DNA of 31,087 nt from positions 1-31,087 of the forward strand of contig JAVXOZ010000025.1 of assembly GCA_036644995.1 (NCBI GenBank), given 5' to 3'. The position numbers were made by a program, and so were the translations under genes. This stretch comes from Cryptoclostridium sp036644995. GTDB lineage: Bacteria; Bacillota; Dehalobacteriia; UBA7702. This document shows, piece by piece, positions 1 through 8,894 of this stretch; position 1 is the stretch's first letter, and every line of letters starts with the position of its first letter. The notes beneath the pieces were generated by a model, which worked only from the letters and a program-made list of their open reading frames with translations, was not told where the DNA came from and did no database searches.

Positions 1-56
1 TCTAAGTCTTTCTTAACAGCCTGACATCTTGCCAAAAAACTATGTTTTTTGACAAG
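1..56. repeat. Partial copy of intergenic repeat element with TAT-loop hairpin
   Basis: Bases 1-56 nearly match 19199-19254, so the window opens inside a second copy of the palindromic element described at 19097-19220 and its right-hand neighbour. Bases 28-56 form a hairpin: CTTG, a C/A mismatch, then CAAAAAAC, loop TAT, GTTTTTTG and CAAG. Function is unknown. The rest of the element lies outside the window. Confidence 0.75.
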
Positions 57-59
57 CTG

Positions 60-90
60 AACCCCTATCGTAGTATCTACGATAGGGGTT
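60..90. terminator. Strong hairpin downstream of the SLH gene, possible terminator
   Basis: A perfect 14-bp stem (60-73 with 77-90) closes on a TAT loop, 12 bases beyond the stop of the minus-strand SLH gene. No clean U-tract follows on the minus strand, so intrinsic termination is an inference. The position directly after the gene and the stem strength are the support. It pairs with the neighbouring hairpin at 28-56. Confidence 0.5.
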
Positions 91-102
91 GTTTAAATTT
101 AA

Positions 103-2375
103 TTATTTTGCTGTGCGTATTTTTGTCCACAGCTCATTATTTGATTCTCCTCTAATAAAATCATGGCTATTGGTAGCTTCTTGTATATCATAGTAATACC
201 ACTCAGATGTATTTTCATTGTCCGGCCATGTTTTCATGCCTTTTATTAAACTATTTGCATCTACAAAATTACGTTTTAAAAAGCGGTTTATAATTGCTAT
301 TGCCTCAGCACGGGTAATATTGTGGTCGGGTCTGAATGTTCCATCCATATTTCCAAAAACAAGTCCTAAATCCGCTGCTTTATTAATATAGTCCTTTGCC
401 CAACTATCTGCAATATCGCTATATTTTTCTTGGTTGGATGGTGTAACTTTATCTCCGTAGCAGCGTACAAAAAGGGTTGCAAACTCCGCTCTGGTAATGC
501 TACGTTCACCATAAAAATACTTATCCAAGTAGCCTGTAATTATTCCTGCTTTTTCCAAAGTTGCCGCCGCAGTATTATACCATAAGGTTTTATTTAAGTC
601 CTTTAAATTGCTGCTTGTTGTGGTAAATAATTTATGGGAATCTTCGGTCATCAGGGTATACAATATCATTGCCACTTCTGCTCTGTTGATATCTTGTTGG
701 GGTTTCACCTTGCCATCGGGGTAGCCAATAATATAGGCATTGTGATTATCCATATCCCAACTTACCTTGCCATCATCAATTTTTGCCCATTTGGCATAAA
801 CCGTTGCATTGTTGTTTAAATCAATATTTGTGAGCTTTTTGGTTAGCATTGCATCGCTATACCATCCCTGAAAATCATAGCCGTTTTTAGTTGTAATTTG
901 TTCTAAGGGAATAAGGCTGCCAGGTGCTTTGGTTATGGGTGCCACCGCAGAACCACCGTTGGCATTAAAATTTAATGTATAGGACATAATAGGTGCTTCT
1001 ATAAACAGTGTTTTAGCGGTGTCTGCGGTTTTGATATCTATATCATTAGTGGGGGTAGTGCCCCAATCTTTTTTTAACCAAGTTTTTGTTACGGAATCTG
1101 AGTTTTTTTCCAAGGTTAAAATATCATCACCGTTTTTCCATTTGGTGGGATCGCAAAAAGCTACCGCAACAAATTCATCTTTTCCCAGCTGCCACTTATC
1201 TTTAACTGTAACTTTATTTGCTATTGTCATTTTTGTAAAGTTTCCTAAGTTATTAACATTTAAAGTGCCTTCAGCTTTTAAATTGGCAGGATAGGTACTT
1301 CCGTTTCTTGAGGAAACAGAAGGTGNNNNNNNNNNNNNNNNNNNNNNNNNNNNNNNNNNNNNNNNNNNNNNNNNNNNNNNNNNNNNNNNNNNNNNNNNNN
1401 NNNNNNNNNNNNNNNNNNNNNNNNNTCAGCTTTTAAATTGGCAGGATAGGTACTTCCGTTTCTTGAGGAAACAGAAGGTGGTGCCGAAGAAGATGGTGAG
1501 GATGTTACGGGAAATCCCGAAAGATAATTCCCTACGGTGCTGGTTTTATCCAAATTGATATCAACATCGCCATCAATTTTAGCAAATTCCTGCACTTCCT
1601 CTAAGGTTTTACCGCTTAATCCATCTATCCTATATCTGGCTGCAACTACGCTATTTACTTGTGAGTTGGTGAGATTAACACTGCTATTACCTTTAACTTT
1701 GTATGCCAGGTCTATATTCTCGTAGCTGTATCCCATTAAATAATTACCCAAAACTATGCTACGTGACCCTTCGGTTATATCTTTTAAGTTTATTTCAATG
1801 CCGTTGTTAATAAGGGTTTTAAAACCCTTTGTTGGTATTGGAGGGTACCCCATTGGGTTACCTTTCATAACCCCACCAATGATGTTGTTAAATTTAACAT
1901 TATCTGCATTTATAGTTAGCTTACCATTTAATTCAACGTAATTCCATTTTTCATTTCCATCTCCGAGATAAAAGGTAGAGGCATTTTGTGCACCGGTAAT
2001 TACCTTGATGGCTGAATTGTTTATATTTATTGTAACCGTATCATTAAATATAAATTTATCCCAGGTAATATATTCAATTAGTGAAAAATACGTGGCATAG
2101 CAATTATTTACGGTGATAGTAACCGGAGCGTTGTAAATGTAGGTATATGTTGTATCTCTATGGTTGTCTTTAAATCCAAATAGATTATCCACAGGAGTTG
2201 CAGCAGTACCTTGATTATCAATGGTAATGTCAACTTTTTCATCTGTTGTAACCGTAGTGCTTGCACTTAAATTTGCATCTGCATTTGTGTCCAATGTAGT
2301 GCCAAAGGCAACAGAGTTTATTGTAAACAATAATAAAGTTGTTGCCATTAAAATAACTGTAATTCTTTTTCGCAT
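103..2375 (-). CDS. SLH-domain surface protein (interrupted by an assembly gap)
   Basis: Cell-surface protein probably anchored to secondary cell-wall polymer through SLH domains. Translation starts at 2375, preceded by an AAGGAAGGG ribosome binding site. Residues 1-25 are a signal peptide (basic start, hydrophobic core, then SVAFG). Residues 26-300 are rich in T, N, V and I with alternating beta-type pattern, followed by a Ser/Pro linker. A 100-N gap at 1326-1425 breaks the frame; collapsing the duplicated 55-bp flank gives a continuous protein of 705 residues. In that numbering, an InlB B-repeat / Listeria-Bacteroides repeat lies at about 414-478 (NANGG, GYDFQGW, YAKW). Three SLH domains follow at about 490-525, 540-585 and 598-645, each with the ITRAE or INRAE signature. 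The C-terminal tail with SEWYYYDIQEATN looks like a degenerate fourth repeat. No partner gene is seen. The ligand or role of the N-terminal region is unknown. Confidence 0.85.
1271..1480. other. Assembly gap flanked by identical 55-bp ends
   Basis: Bases 1326-1425 are exactly 100 N. Bases 1271-1325 and 1426-1480 are identical over 55 bp. Removing 1271-1425 (155 bp) joins the 3' and 5' parts of the SLH gene in the same frame, reading ...YPANLKAEGTLNVNN... with no stop. This looks like two contigs that overlap by one assembler k-mer and were scaffolded instead of merged. Confidence 0.9.
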
Positions 2376-2897
2376 AAAATTCCCTTCCTTAATACACTAT
2401 TCTATTGTTAAGTTAATTGAAATTAAGGCACACACCGCAGTGCCTTTAAAATTTTAATAGTGTTTACCATATGTGCTTTAGGTTTTTTGTAGCAATTACT
2501 TGTTTATATTTGTACTAAAATATTAAAAGTATTGTTATTATGGGCTTACTTTGGGTTAATTTTATTTTTATCATTTAAAATATTGAGATAAACCAATCCG
2601 AAAAAACCATGGCAACACATTAAAATTATTTAAATAATTATTTTTGTTACCACTTCACTTTCCTTAAATTTCTCAGCATATTATTTTGCTTATTATTATT
2701 TTGCTTATTCTTAATATTATATCATGTTCACTAAATAATTTAAAGCAAATTAAGTAAAAAACCTAACTAATTAAGTAAAAAAATAATTAAATTGTGTAAA
2801 AATAAAAATGGTAAATTGCAGTAAAATTAATAATAAAAGCATTTATAATTCAACTTAACCAAAGGTTTATAATTGTGAAATTTAAAAATGGTTTTAC
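2376..2897. other. 522-bp AT-rich intergenic region
   Basis: No coding region is supported here. The SLH-gene leader holds one clear dyad, AAGGCAC (2425-2431) with GTGCCTT (2440-2446), which in the minus-strand transcript lies about 50 bases before the start codon. The remainder is very AT-rich with short A/T runs and no recognisable RNA gene. There is no convincing terminator after the stop of the diguanylate cyclase at 2898. Confidence 0.6.
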
Positions 2898-4601
2898 TTA
2901 TTTTTGGGTTTTTTGTTTATGTTGTGCCTTTTTGCAGATATACATTTCACTATCTGCTCTGGCTAATGTTTCTATTATGGTTTTATCCATACTTGGAGTA
3001 AAGGTGGCATACCCATAGGCAATGCTTAGTTTATAGCTTAAAGTTTTTTGATTTTCAGCTTCTAAAGTATCATTTAATCTGGTTTTAAGGGAATTTATTT
3101 CGGCATGGTCATCGTGGAGGATAATGGATACAAATTCATCACCGCCAATGCGAAATGCTTCATCTTCTCGGCGTAAGCTTTTTTGTATGGCATAGGCACA
3201 ATGTCGCAGCATGGCATCGCCTGCCAAGTGCCCTAAGGTGTCGTTTACTTCTTTTAATTCATTTACATCAAACATGGCAATGGTGATAAATTTATGAGAT
3301 TCAGTATCAATATTTGTTATTTTTTCCAAAAAAGCAGTGCGATTTTGCAGCCCTGTTAAGCTATCACGATATACTAAAACCGAAAGAGTTTCCACTTTAA
3401 CGGATTTTTGATATACTTTGGTGAAATTATATACAGAATCTACTATCATGGCTATGCAGAAAAACAGCAAGCCCAAGGTGAGGTAATTGGATTGGCCATA
3501 ACCTTTGATATCGGAATAATAACTGAAAACTTCTGCAATGCCGCAAATACATAAAGCTATCATCCCCAATATAGTTGTGGATAAAAATTTGCGTTTTTTT
3601 ATGCTTTCCATGATAATTGCCGCAAAGGCCAATAGTGTATAAAATCCCAAAAAGCCTGAATAGTAAGGCAAAATAATTAAAGAAAGTGAAGGTTTTGCAC
3701 AGTTAACCAAAGCTAAGCTTATGGAAGCAATGGCCACAAGGAGAATAGCGGCTTTTTTTGCATTGTTAAAGGTATTGGGATAGGCATTGTAATAATATAG
3801 GCTGGCAAATACGGGCAATAAACTCAAGGCAAAAATACTGGTTACTGTTATGGTCATGGGGTAGGGTATGAGGAATTGCAGCATATGGCTTTCTACCATC
3901 ATCCAATACCCTGCACATACAAAGAATGCACCTAAGTAAATTAAAGATATTTTATTACTGTCAGTTTTGCCAAAAATAAACATTAATGCCATTATAAAGC
4001 CTATGCTGCAAATTAAAAATCCCAGCATAAACCTAAATCCGTTTTCTTGGAACAAAAAGAATATGTTGGCGGATTTGCTGCCAATGTAAATTTGATTTAT
4101 TACACCGGCATAATCATTATAAGGTGATGATAATGTAATGGTAATGGCTTTTCCCGCACAATCAACAGGCAGCTGCACAAAATGATAGGCACTGCCTGGG
4201 GATGGTGCGGCTGTGGTGGGGTTATAGCTGCTATATATGGGCTCATTATCAACAGATATTTTTATATCCTGCTGAGAAGTGCGAACTAAAACAGTTTCAC
4301 CTTTTATAATTTCACGAGGCAAGTAATTTTTTAAAGTAATGGTGGTATTGCGTGGTATATCTATATTGTTAGGTAATTCTATTTCTTTAAAAGCACTGTT
4401 ATTGGTGCTATATTGCCATTTATCAAAAAAGGTGGAGTTCTTTTCATTATCAATGAAATTGTGGTTAAGAGGAACGGTAACAAGTATAAGTGCCAAGGCT
4501 AATATTACAGTAATGAATAATATTACCCAATGTGAACTTAATATGGCAAAAAATTTTTGTTTATCGTGTTTGCTATCGGTTTTTCTTTTTTTATAGTGCA
4601 C
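2898..4601 (-). CDS. Membrane-bound diguanylate cyclase (GGDEF)
   Basis: Likely makes cyclic di-GMP from two GTP at the inner face of the membrane, under control of an extracellular sensor region. The 567-aa protein starts at GTG 4601, with AGGAGG eight bases upstream. A first membrane segment spans about residues 28-48, followed by an extracellular beta-rich region to about 190. Seven or so hydrophobic segments then run to about 395, giving a layout like 7TMR-DISM receptors. The C-terminal GGDEF domain begins near 408 (DSLTGLQNR) and carries an intact GGDEF at 486-490. RRED at 477-480 gives the RxxD inhibitory I-site at the usual five-residue distance, so product feedback is expected. It is monocistronic, with its own promoter at 4641-4669. 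The sensed ligand is unknown. Confidence 0.9.
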   Translation of the reverse strand: MHYKKRKTDSKHDKQKFFAILSSHWVILFITVILALALILVTVPLNHNFIDNEKNSTFFDKWQYSTNNSAFKEIELPNNIDIPRNTTITLKNYLPREIIKGETVLVRTSQQDIKISVDNEPIYSSYNPTTAAPSPGSAYHFVQLPVDCAGKAITITLSSPYNDYAGVINQIYIGSKSANIFFLFQENGFRFMLGFLICSIGFIMALMFIFGKTDSNKISLIYLGAFFVCAGYWMMVESHMLQFLIPYPMTITVTSIFALSLLPVFASLYYYNAYPNTFNNAKKAAILLVAIASISLALVNCAKPSLSLIILPYYSGFLGFYTLLAFAAIIMESIKKRKFLSTTILGMIALCICGIAEVFSYYSDIKGYGQSNYLTLGLLFFCIAMIVDSVYNFTKVYQKSVKVETLSVLVYRDSLTGLQNRTAFLEKITNIDTESHKFITIAMFDVNELKEVNDTLGHLAGDAMLRHCAYAIQKSLRREDEAFRIGGDEFVSIILHDDHAEINSLKTRLNDTLEAENQKTLSYKLSIAYGYATFTPSMDKTIIETLARADSEMYICKKAQHKQKTQK

Positions 4602-4640
4602 CGTATTTCCTCCTATATTTAATAAACGTTACAAATAACT

Positions 4641-4669
4641 ATTATAGAGCAAATTGGTTTAATATGCAA
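4641..4669 (-). promoter_or_regulatory. Sigma-70-type promoter of the GGDEF gene
   Basis: On the minus strand, TTGCAT (4664-4669) and a perfect TATAAT (4641-4646) are separated by 17 bp. The expected transcription start lies near 4634, giving a leader of about 33 bases that contains AGGAGG and the GTG start at 4601. Confidence 0.65.
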
Positions 4670-4828
4670 ACAGAATGTTGAATATCAAATTTTATTATTT
4701 CCGGATTAGTTGCATTATAAATAACGTTTATAATCAAAAGTTTTATAGTTGTTTGTTTATTATTTTAAGTAATAAAATTGTAAAAAGATTTAAAGATGGC
4801 ATTTGGATTCTGCTTGTATTTAAGCTAA

Positions 4829-5043
4829 TAATGCGTATATGAATTAAATATATAAAATAATGTAGAAATACTATCTAAAAAAATAATTATTAATGCCTGT
4901 GTGCATTAAGTGAAATGCGTATGGGCATTAATAATTCTGCACGGCTTTATACAGGCAAGCAGCTATATTATGCTATGATATTCTATTAAATAGTATTGCT
5001 TTAGGGGTAATTGAAAATAAATATTAATGCGTATAAGCATTTT
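4829..5043 (+). promoter_or_regulatory. Four palindromic enhancer-like sites (UAS) upstream of the sigma-54 promoter
   Basis: Four copies of TTAATGC-N6-GCATTAA are present. Site 1 (4829-4847, TAATGC-GTATAT-GAATTA) is weaker. Site 2 (4890-4909) is a perfect 7+7 dyad. Site 3 (4912-4931) has AAATGC-GTATGG-GCATTAA. Site 4 (5024-5043) has TTAATGC-GTATAA-GCATTTT. Three of the four spacers begin GTAT. Centres lie at about 4837, 4899, 4921 and 5033, that is 130 to 330 bp before the predicted start, the usual range for activator sites of sigma-54 promoters. The likely binder is the Fis-type HTH of the activator encoded at 6844-8613. That link is inferred from position and symmetry. Confidence 0.75.
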
Positions 5044-5135
5044 ATGGGAATGATTAAATTTGAATTTAAACTGTTTTTTTTATTTTGCATAGGTGTTATA
5101 GAGGTAACTAAATAAATATATAATAACTAATGCTT

Positions 5136-5153
5136 TTGGCATGAATATTGCAT
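5136..5153 (+). promoter_or_regulatory. Sigma-54 (-24/-12) promoter of the MttB-family gene
   Basis: TTGGCATGAATATTGCAT matches the TGGCACG-N4-TTGCA consensus apart from one base (T for C). The GG at 5138-5139 and the GC at 5150-5151 have the required 12-base spacing. The predicted start is near 5163, about 65 bases before the methyltransferase ATG. A sigma-54 activator is encoded immediately downstream of the target gene. Confidence 0.85.
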
Positions 5154-5228
5154 TATAATATGGTATTAATGTCAAAAAAGTAAGACATTAACAAAAATTA
5201 AATATTAAATTAAAAAAGGAGAAATATT

Positions 5229-6641
5229 ATGTTATATGATTATATCAGTAAAGAAGATGTAAAGGCAATCCATGAATCCACCTTGGAAATTTTAGAAACC
5301 ATAGGTGTGCGTACCACATCCACACGTTTTATGGAAGCCTGCACCAAAGTAGGTTTAAAAGTAGAAAACGGCACAGTATATTTTCCCAGAGATTTAGTGG
5401 AAAAAGCCATTAAAACCGCACCTTCTCAATTTTCACTTTATGGCAGAGATGGCAAACATGAAGTAAAATTAGGTTCAGGTGAAGTTTATTCCCAAACCTG
5501 CATAGGCAGTCCCTTTATATTAGATATAGAAACAGGTTTAAGAAGACAAGTAGTGTATCAGGATTTAGAAGATTTTGTGCGTGTTTGTGATGGTTTGGAT
5601 GATATTGATATCATTTCCGCAATTTTCCCCAAGGATGTTCCTGAACACGCCGCCGTCACCGCAGAAGTGGTAGCACAGGTAAAAAACACCTCAAAACCCT
5701 TGCATATTTGCATAGAATCCGATCATGAAGTAAAATATATTGCCGACGTTTTGGCAGCCGCAGTTGGTGGTATGGATAAATTATTGGCAAAACCCACTGC
5801 CTATCTCCAAATATCTCCCATTAGTCCCTTGGATTATGCTGAAGGCCCTGCCAACGGCTTAATTAACACAGTGGAAGCAGGTTTACCCTTGGGAATTATC
5901 CCTTGCCCCATGCTTGGTGCCACAGGCCCCATGACCCTTATCGGCTCTGTAACCATGCACAATGCGGAAATGCTGGCAGGGGTAGTTGTTGCCCAATTAA
6001 TGAAACCGGGTTTACCTTGTATTATGTCACCTCGGGTAACTTTTATTGATATGCGCACTGCTGTTGGTCTTTGGGCAGCACCGGAAATGGGTTTGGCAGG
6101 AGCATGCTCCCACCAAATGGCTATGTATTACGGTATTCCCAGCGAACCCACAGGTTTTTCTTGCTCCGCTAAAGTTTCAGATGAACAAAGTGGCTTTGAA
6201 CGTATGTACAATGCTTTAATTCCCGGCATCGCCGGTGCCAGCATTTTAGGAACAGCAGGTTCCATAGATAATGCTCTTATAGCGGATTATCGTACCATTG
6301 TAATGGATGATGAAATTTCCTCATTGGTAAAACGCACCGTGAGAGGGAATAAAGTGGATAAGGATATTATGGCAGTGGAAGCCATTGGTGAAGTGGTAAA
6401 CGGCGAACGTAATTTCTTAGGTAACGAACATACCATGCGTTATCTTCGCTCGGAATTGTGGGAACCCAAGCTTTGCCAACGCAACACCTATGAAGGTTGG
6501 AAAGAAAGCGGCAAAACCTACCATGATAAAGCCCAAGAAAAAGCCTTGGATCTCTACAACAACCACGTAACCGAACCTTTATGTGCAGAATACGCCAAAG
6601 CAGTTGATGATGCCTATGCAAAAGCCTTAAACAAGGAATAA
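5229..6641 (+). CDS. MttB-family (non-pyrrolysine) corrinoid-dependent methyltransferase
   Basis: Expected to transfer a methyl group from a methylated amine, most likely a quaternary amine, to the Co(I) of a corrinoid protein. The 470-aa length and full-length similarity fit the trimethylamine methyltransferase / COG5598 family, with a TIM-barrel-like alternation of helices and strands and Gly/Pro-rich turns such as PCPMLGATGP. The frame is read through without any in-frame TAG, so the pyrrolysine of true trimethylamine MttB is absent. Known non-Pyl members act on glycine betaine, proline betaine, carnitine or gamma-butyrobetaine; which applies here cannot be read from the sequence. The start at 5229 has AAGGAG at a good distance. 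It is a single-gene unit under a sigma-54 promoter. No corrinoid protein, MtbA-like enzyme or transporter lies next to it. Confidence 0.85.
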   Translation: MLYDYISKEDVKAIHESTLEILETIGVRTTSTRFMEACTKVGLKVENGTVYFPRDLVEKAIKTAPSQFSLYGRDGKHEVKLGSGEVYSQTCIGSPFILDIETGLRRQVVYQDLEDFVRVCDGLDDIDIISAIFPKDVPEHAAVTAEVVAQVKNTSKPLHICIESDHEVKYIADVLAAAVGGMDKLLAKPTAYLQISPISPLDYAEGPANGLINTVEAGLPLGIIPCPMLGATGPMTLIGSVTMHNAEMLAGVVVAQLMKPGLPCIMSPRVTFIDMRTAVGLWAAPEMGLAGACSHQMAMYYGIPSEPTGFSCSAKVSDEQSGFERMYNALIPGIAGASILGTAGSIDNALIADYRTIVMDDEISSLVKRTVRGNKVDKDIMAVEAIGEVVNGERNFLGNEHTMRYLRSELWEPKLCQRNTYEGWKESGKTYHDKAQEKALDLYNNHVTEPLCAEYAKAVDDAYAKALNKE

Positions 6642-6843
6642 TTTTTAATTTAGATGGTGTGAACAGGTATTTTTATGCACTATGCTTTGAAATAAGCTCA
6701 AAATATCTTTATTTTCAGTTTCTTGGTTGTTTTTTTGTTGTAAGGCAAGAAAACAGCCATTTTTTCTTTCATTGTAGTGCTAAATGTTGTATAATAGTGC
6801 TAATTATATGGCTTAGTATTAAGTGAAATTTATGGGGTAAATT

Positions 6844-8613
6844 ATGGAAAACATAGAAAATTGTGGTTATGCAGACCTGATAACAACTAAATATAAAATA
6901 TTCCCCTGCTATAAAACCATAGTGTTAGATGAAATATTATCTTCAGATTGGGACTTTGTTGTTTTGGGGAATCCCGTGGAAAAACTGTTTTCCAGAATCA
7001 ACCTTATTGAATATCTTTTGAGCACCGAATCTAAAAGTGCTAAACTATCCTTGCTGAACTGCGATTTGAAATTTATAAATATTATTATTTCAGAACTGGA
7101 AGATATTTCTTTATTAAACGATAAACAATGTGATGCTGCCATTATTATCAGTTCCCAAGGCGAGATTTTGGGAATTCTTGATCGCTACCGTGAATTGCAA
7201 TATCACATAGTTGAAACCAAACGTAAACTGTGGCAAAAAGATTTGCGAATAGATTTTTATAAACAAATTCTGGATGTTATGGAAGATGATGTTTTTATAA
7301 CCGATGAATATGGGTTTATTCAGTATATTAATCCCAGTGGTGAGCAGGTTTGCCAAATAAAATTAGATAACTATATAGGACGCCATGTTACAGATTTGGA
7401 AAAGGACGGCATAGTTTCTCAAAGCATTACCATGCAGGTTTTGCAATCTCGGGAAAGAGAGGAAAGAGCCGTAAAATTATCCTCGGGCAGGTTGATAATG
7501 GCAATAGGTATACCTGTTTATAATAAGGAAAACCAGCTGAAATATGTGTTCAGCACATCCAAAGATGTGCGTGAAATTAGTGGCCTTTTGGAAAAAATTG
7601 CCGGTATGATTCAAGAAATTGATGTGCAAAAGCGTGAGTTGGAAATTTTGCGTGACCGCATGGCATCACAAAAAGAATATGTTTTTGAAAGTGCACCCAT
7701 GAAACACGTGCAAAAAATTATTGCCAAGGTTGCTCCTACCGATGCCACGGTTTTAATAGAAGGAGAATCGGGAACAGGTAAAGAAGTGGTGGCAGATATG
7801 ATTCACCAATGTAGTGACCGCCATATTCAGCCCTTTGTGAAGATAAATTGTGAGCTGATACCTGAAAATCTTTTAGAATCTGAATTATTTGGTTATGAAC
7901 CCGGTGCTTTTACCGGTGCGGATAAAAAAGGCAAAGTGGGAAAAATAGAAACAGCTAATATGGGAACGGTATTTTTTGATGAAATAGGTGAAATGCCCTT
8001 ATCTCTCCAAGTAAAGCTTTTGGACTTTCTTCAAAATCGCAGCTTTACCAGAGTAGGCGGTACTAAAAAAATCCCCATAGATGTGCGTGTGGTTGCTGCC
8101 ACTAACCGTAATTTGCACAAAATGGTGGATGAGGGTACTTTTCGTAACGATTTGTATTACCGCCTTAATGTTATGCCTTTAAAATTAATGCCGCTACATG
8201 AGCGTCAAGAAGATATTTTACCCTTAACAACTATGTTTTTAAATAGATATAATATGAGATATCATAAAAATAGGCATTTGGATTCTCCGGTGATAGATGA
8301 ATTACATAAATACTCTTGGCCCGGTAATGTCCGTGAACTAATCCACACCATAGAGCGTTTGATTATCACTGCGGAAAATGACATTATAACCGTGGATGAC
8401 CTAATGGAAGTTTTATATTCAGATTCATTAATATCCGGGAACATAATTTGCAACGGTATTTTACCATTAAAAGAAGCACGGATAGAATTGGAAACTATCT
8501 TAGTAAAAGGTGCCTATGAAAAATTAGGTACAACCTATAAAGCCGCAGAAGCCTTAGGCATAAACCAAAGCACCGTGGTGCGAATTTTAAAAAGGTTAAA
8601 AACCAATGGGTGA
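6844..8613 (+). CDS. PAS-containing sigma-54-dependent transcriptional activator
   Basis: Bacterial enhancer-binding protein that would open sigma-54 promoters using ATP. The order in 589 residues is: an unrecognised N-terminal region (1-135), a PAS sensor at about 138-245, a coiled linker at about 246-275, the AAA+ domain, and a Fis-type HTH at about 550-589. AAA+ motifs visible are Walker A GESGTGKE (307-314), the sigma-54 contact loop GAFTGA (354-359), Walker B TVFFDE (375-380) and WPGNVREL (492-499). There is no response-regulator receiver domain, so ligand sensing through the PAS or the N-terminal region is likely. It lies 202 bp after the methyltransferase gene. A TATAAT at 6790-6795 without a good -35 may serve as its own promoter. 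The natural target is the promoter at 5136-5153; that assignment is by context. Confidence 0.9.
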   Translation: MENIENCGYADLITTKYKIFPCYKTIVLDEILSSDWDFVVLGNPVEKLFSRINLIEYLLSTESKSAKLSLLNCDLKFINIIISELEDISLLNDKQCDAAIIISSQGEILGILDRYRELQYHIVETKRKLWQKDLRIDFYKQILDVMEDDVFITDEYGFIQYINPSGEQVCQIKLDNYIGRHVTDLEKDGIVSQSITMQVLQSREREERAVKLSSGRLIMAIGIPVYNKENQLKYVFSTSKDVREISGLLEKIAGMIQEIDVQKRELEILRDRMASQKEYVFESAPMKHVQKIIAKVAPTDATVLIEGESGTGKEVVADMIHQCSDRHIQPFVKINCELIPENLLESELFGYEPGAFTGADKKGKVGKIETANMGTVFFDEIGEMPLSLQVKLLDFLQNRSFTRVGGTKKIPIDVRVVAATNRNLHKMVDEGTFRNDLYYRLNVMPLKLMPLHERQEDILPLTTMFLNRYNMRYHKNRHLDSPVIDELHKYSWPGNVRELIHTIERLIITAENDIITVDDLMEVLYSDSLISGNIICNGILPLKEARIELETILVKGAYEKLGTTYKAAEALGINQSTVVRILKRLKTNG

Positions 8614-8723
8614 GGGCATTTTTATCAATGCTAAGTATCACCATAGAGCCATATAAAACTAAAAAATATTAACCAAAAATTTCTTTGTTGTGCCGCTAAT
8701 TGACAAAACTTACAGCTTATGCC

Positions 8724-8756
8724 AGATTGTCAAACAACTATGTTTTTTGACAATCT
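8724..8756. repeat. Second copy of the TAT-loop intergenic hairpin
   Basis: A 15-bp stem with one mismatch runs from AGATTGTC (8724-8731) to GACAATCT (8749-8756), with a TAT loop at 8739-8741. The 25 bases before it are a degraded version of the sequence preceding the same hairpin at 1-30 and 19201-19226. It lies between convergent genes, next to a second hairpin at 8759-8790. Confidence 0.7.
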
Positions 8757-8758
8757 AA

Positions 8759-8790
8759 AATGCTCCCCTGTTATTTAATAGGGGAGCATT
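8759..8790 (-). terminator. Intrinsic terminator of the tetR-MMPL operon
   Basis: An 11-bp stem, AATGCTCCCCT with AGGGGAGCATT, encloses a 10-base loop. On the minus strand it is followed directly by TTTTAGATT, a short U-tract. It could also stop the sigma-54 activator transcript arriving from the left. Confidence 0.6.
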
Positions 8791-8859
8791 GCTATGTCAA
8801 TTTTCTATTTTGGTATAATCAGTTTTTGTGGGCTGTTAAATAGATCAATGGGTGCACCA

Positions 8860-8886
8860 CCTAAATCACTTTTTTGGTGATTTAGG
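8860..8886. repeat. Perfect 10-bp hairpin just after the minus-strand operon
   Basis: CCTAAATCAC (8860-8869) pairs with GTGATTTAGG (8877-8886) around a T-rich seven-base loop, eight bases beyond the stop of the exported coiled-coil gene. It has no U-tract and may act as a 3' stabilising structure with the terminator at 8759-8790. Confidence 0.5.
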
Positions 8887-8894
8887 TTATTATT

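Noticed and set aside
2450..2897. Riboswitch or tRNA in the long AT-rich intergenic region
   Set aside because: No conserved riboswitch core, cloverleaf or strong multi-stem structure was found apart from a short 7-bp dyad at 2425-2446.
5229..6641. True trimethylamine methyltransferase with pyrrolysine
   Set aside because: The 470-codon frame has no in-frame TAG and no MttC-type gene is adjacent, so the trimethylamine assignment and the mttB symbol were not used.
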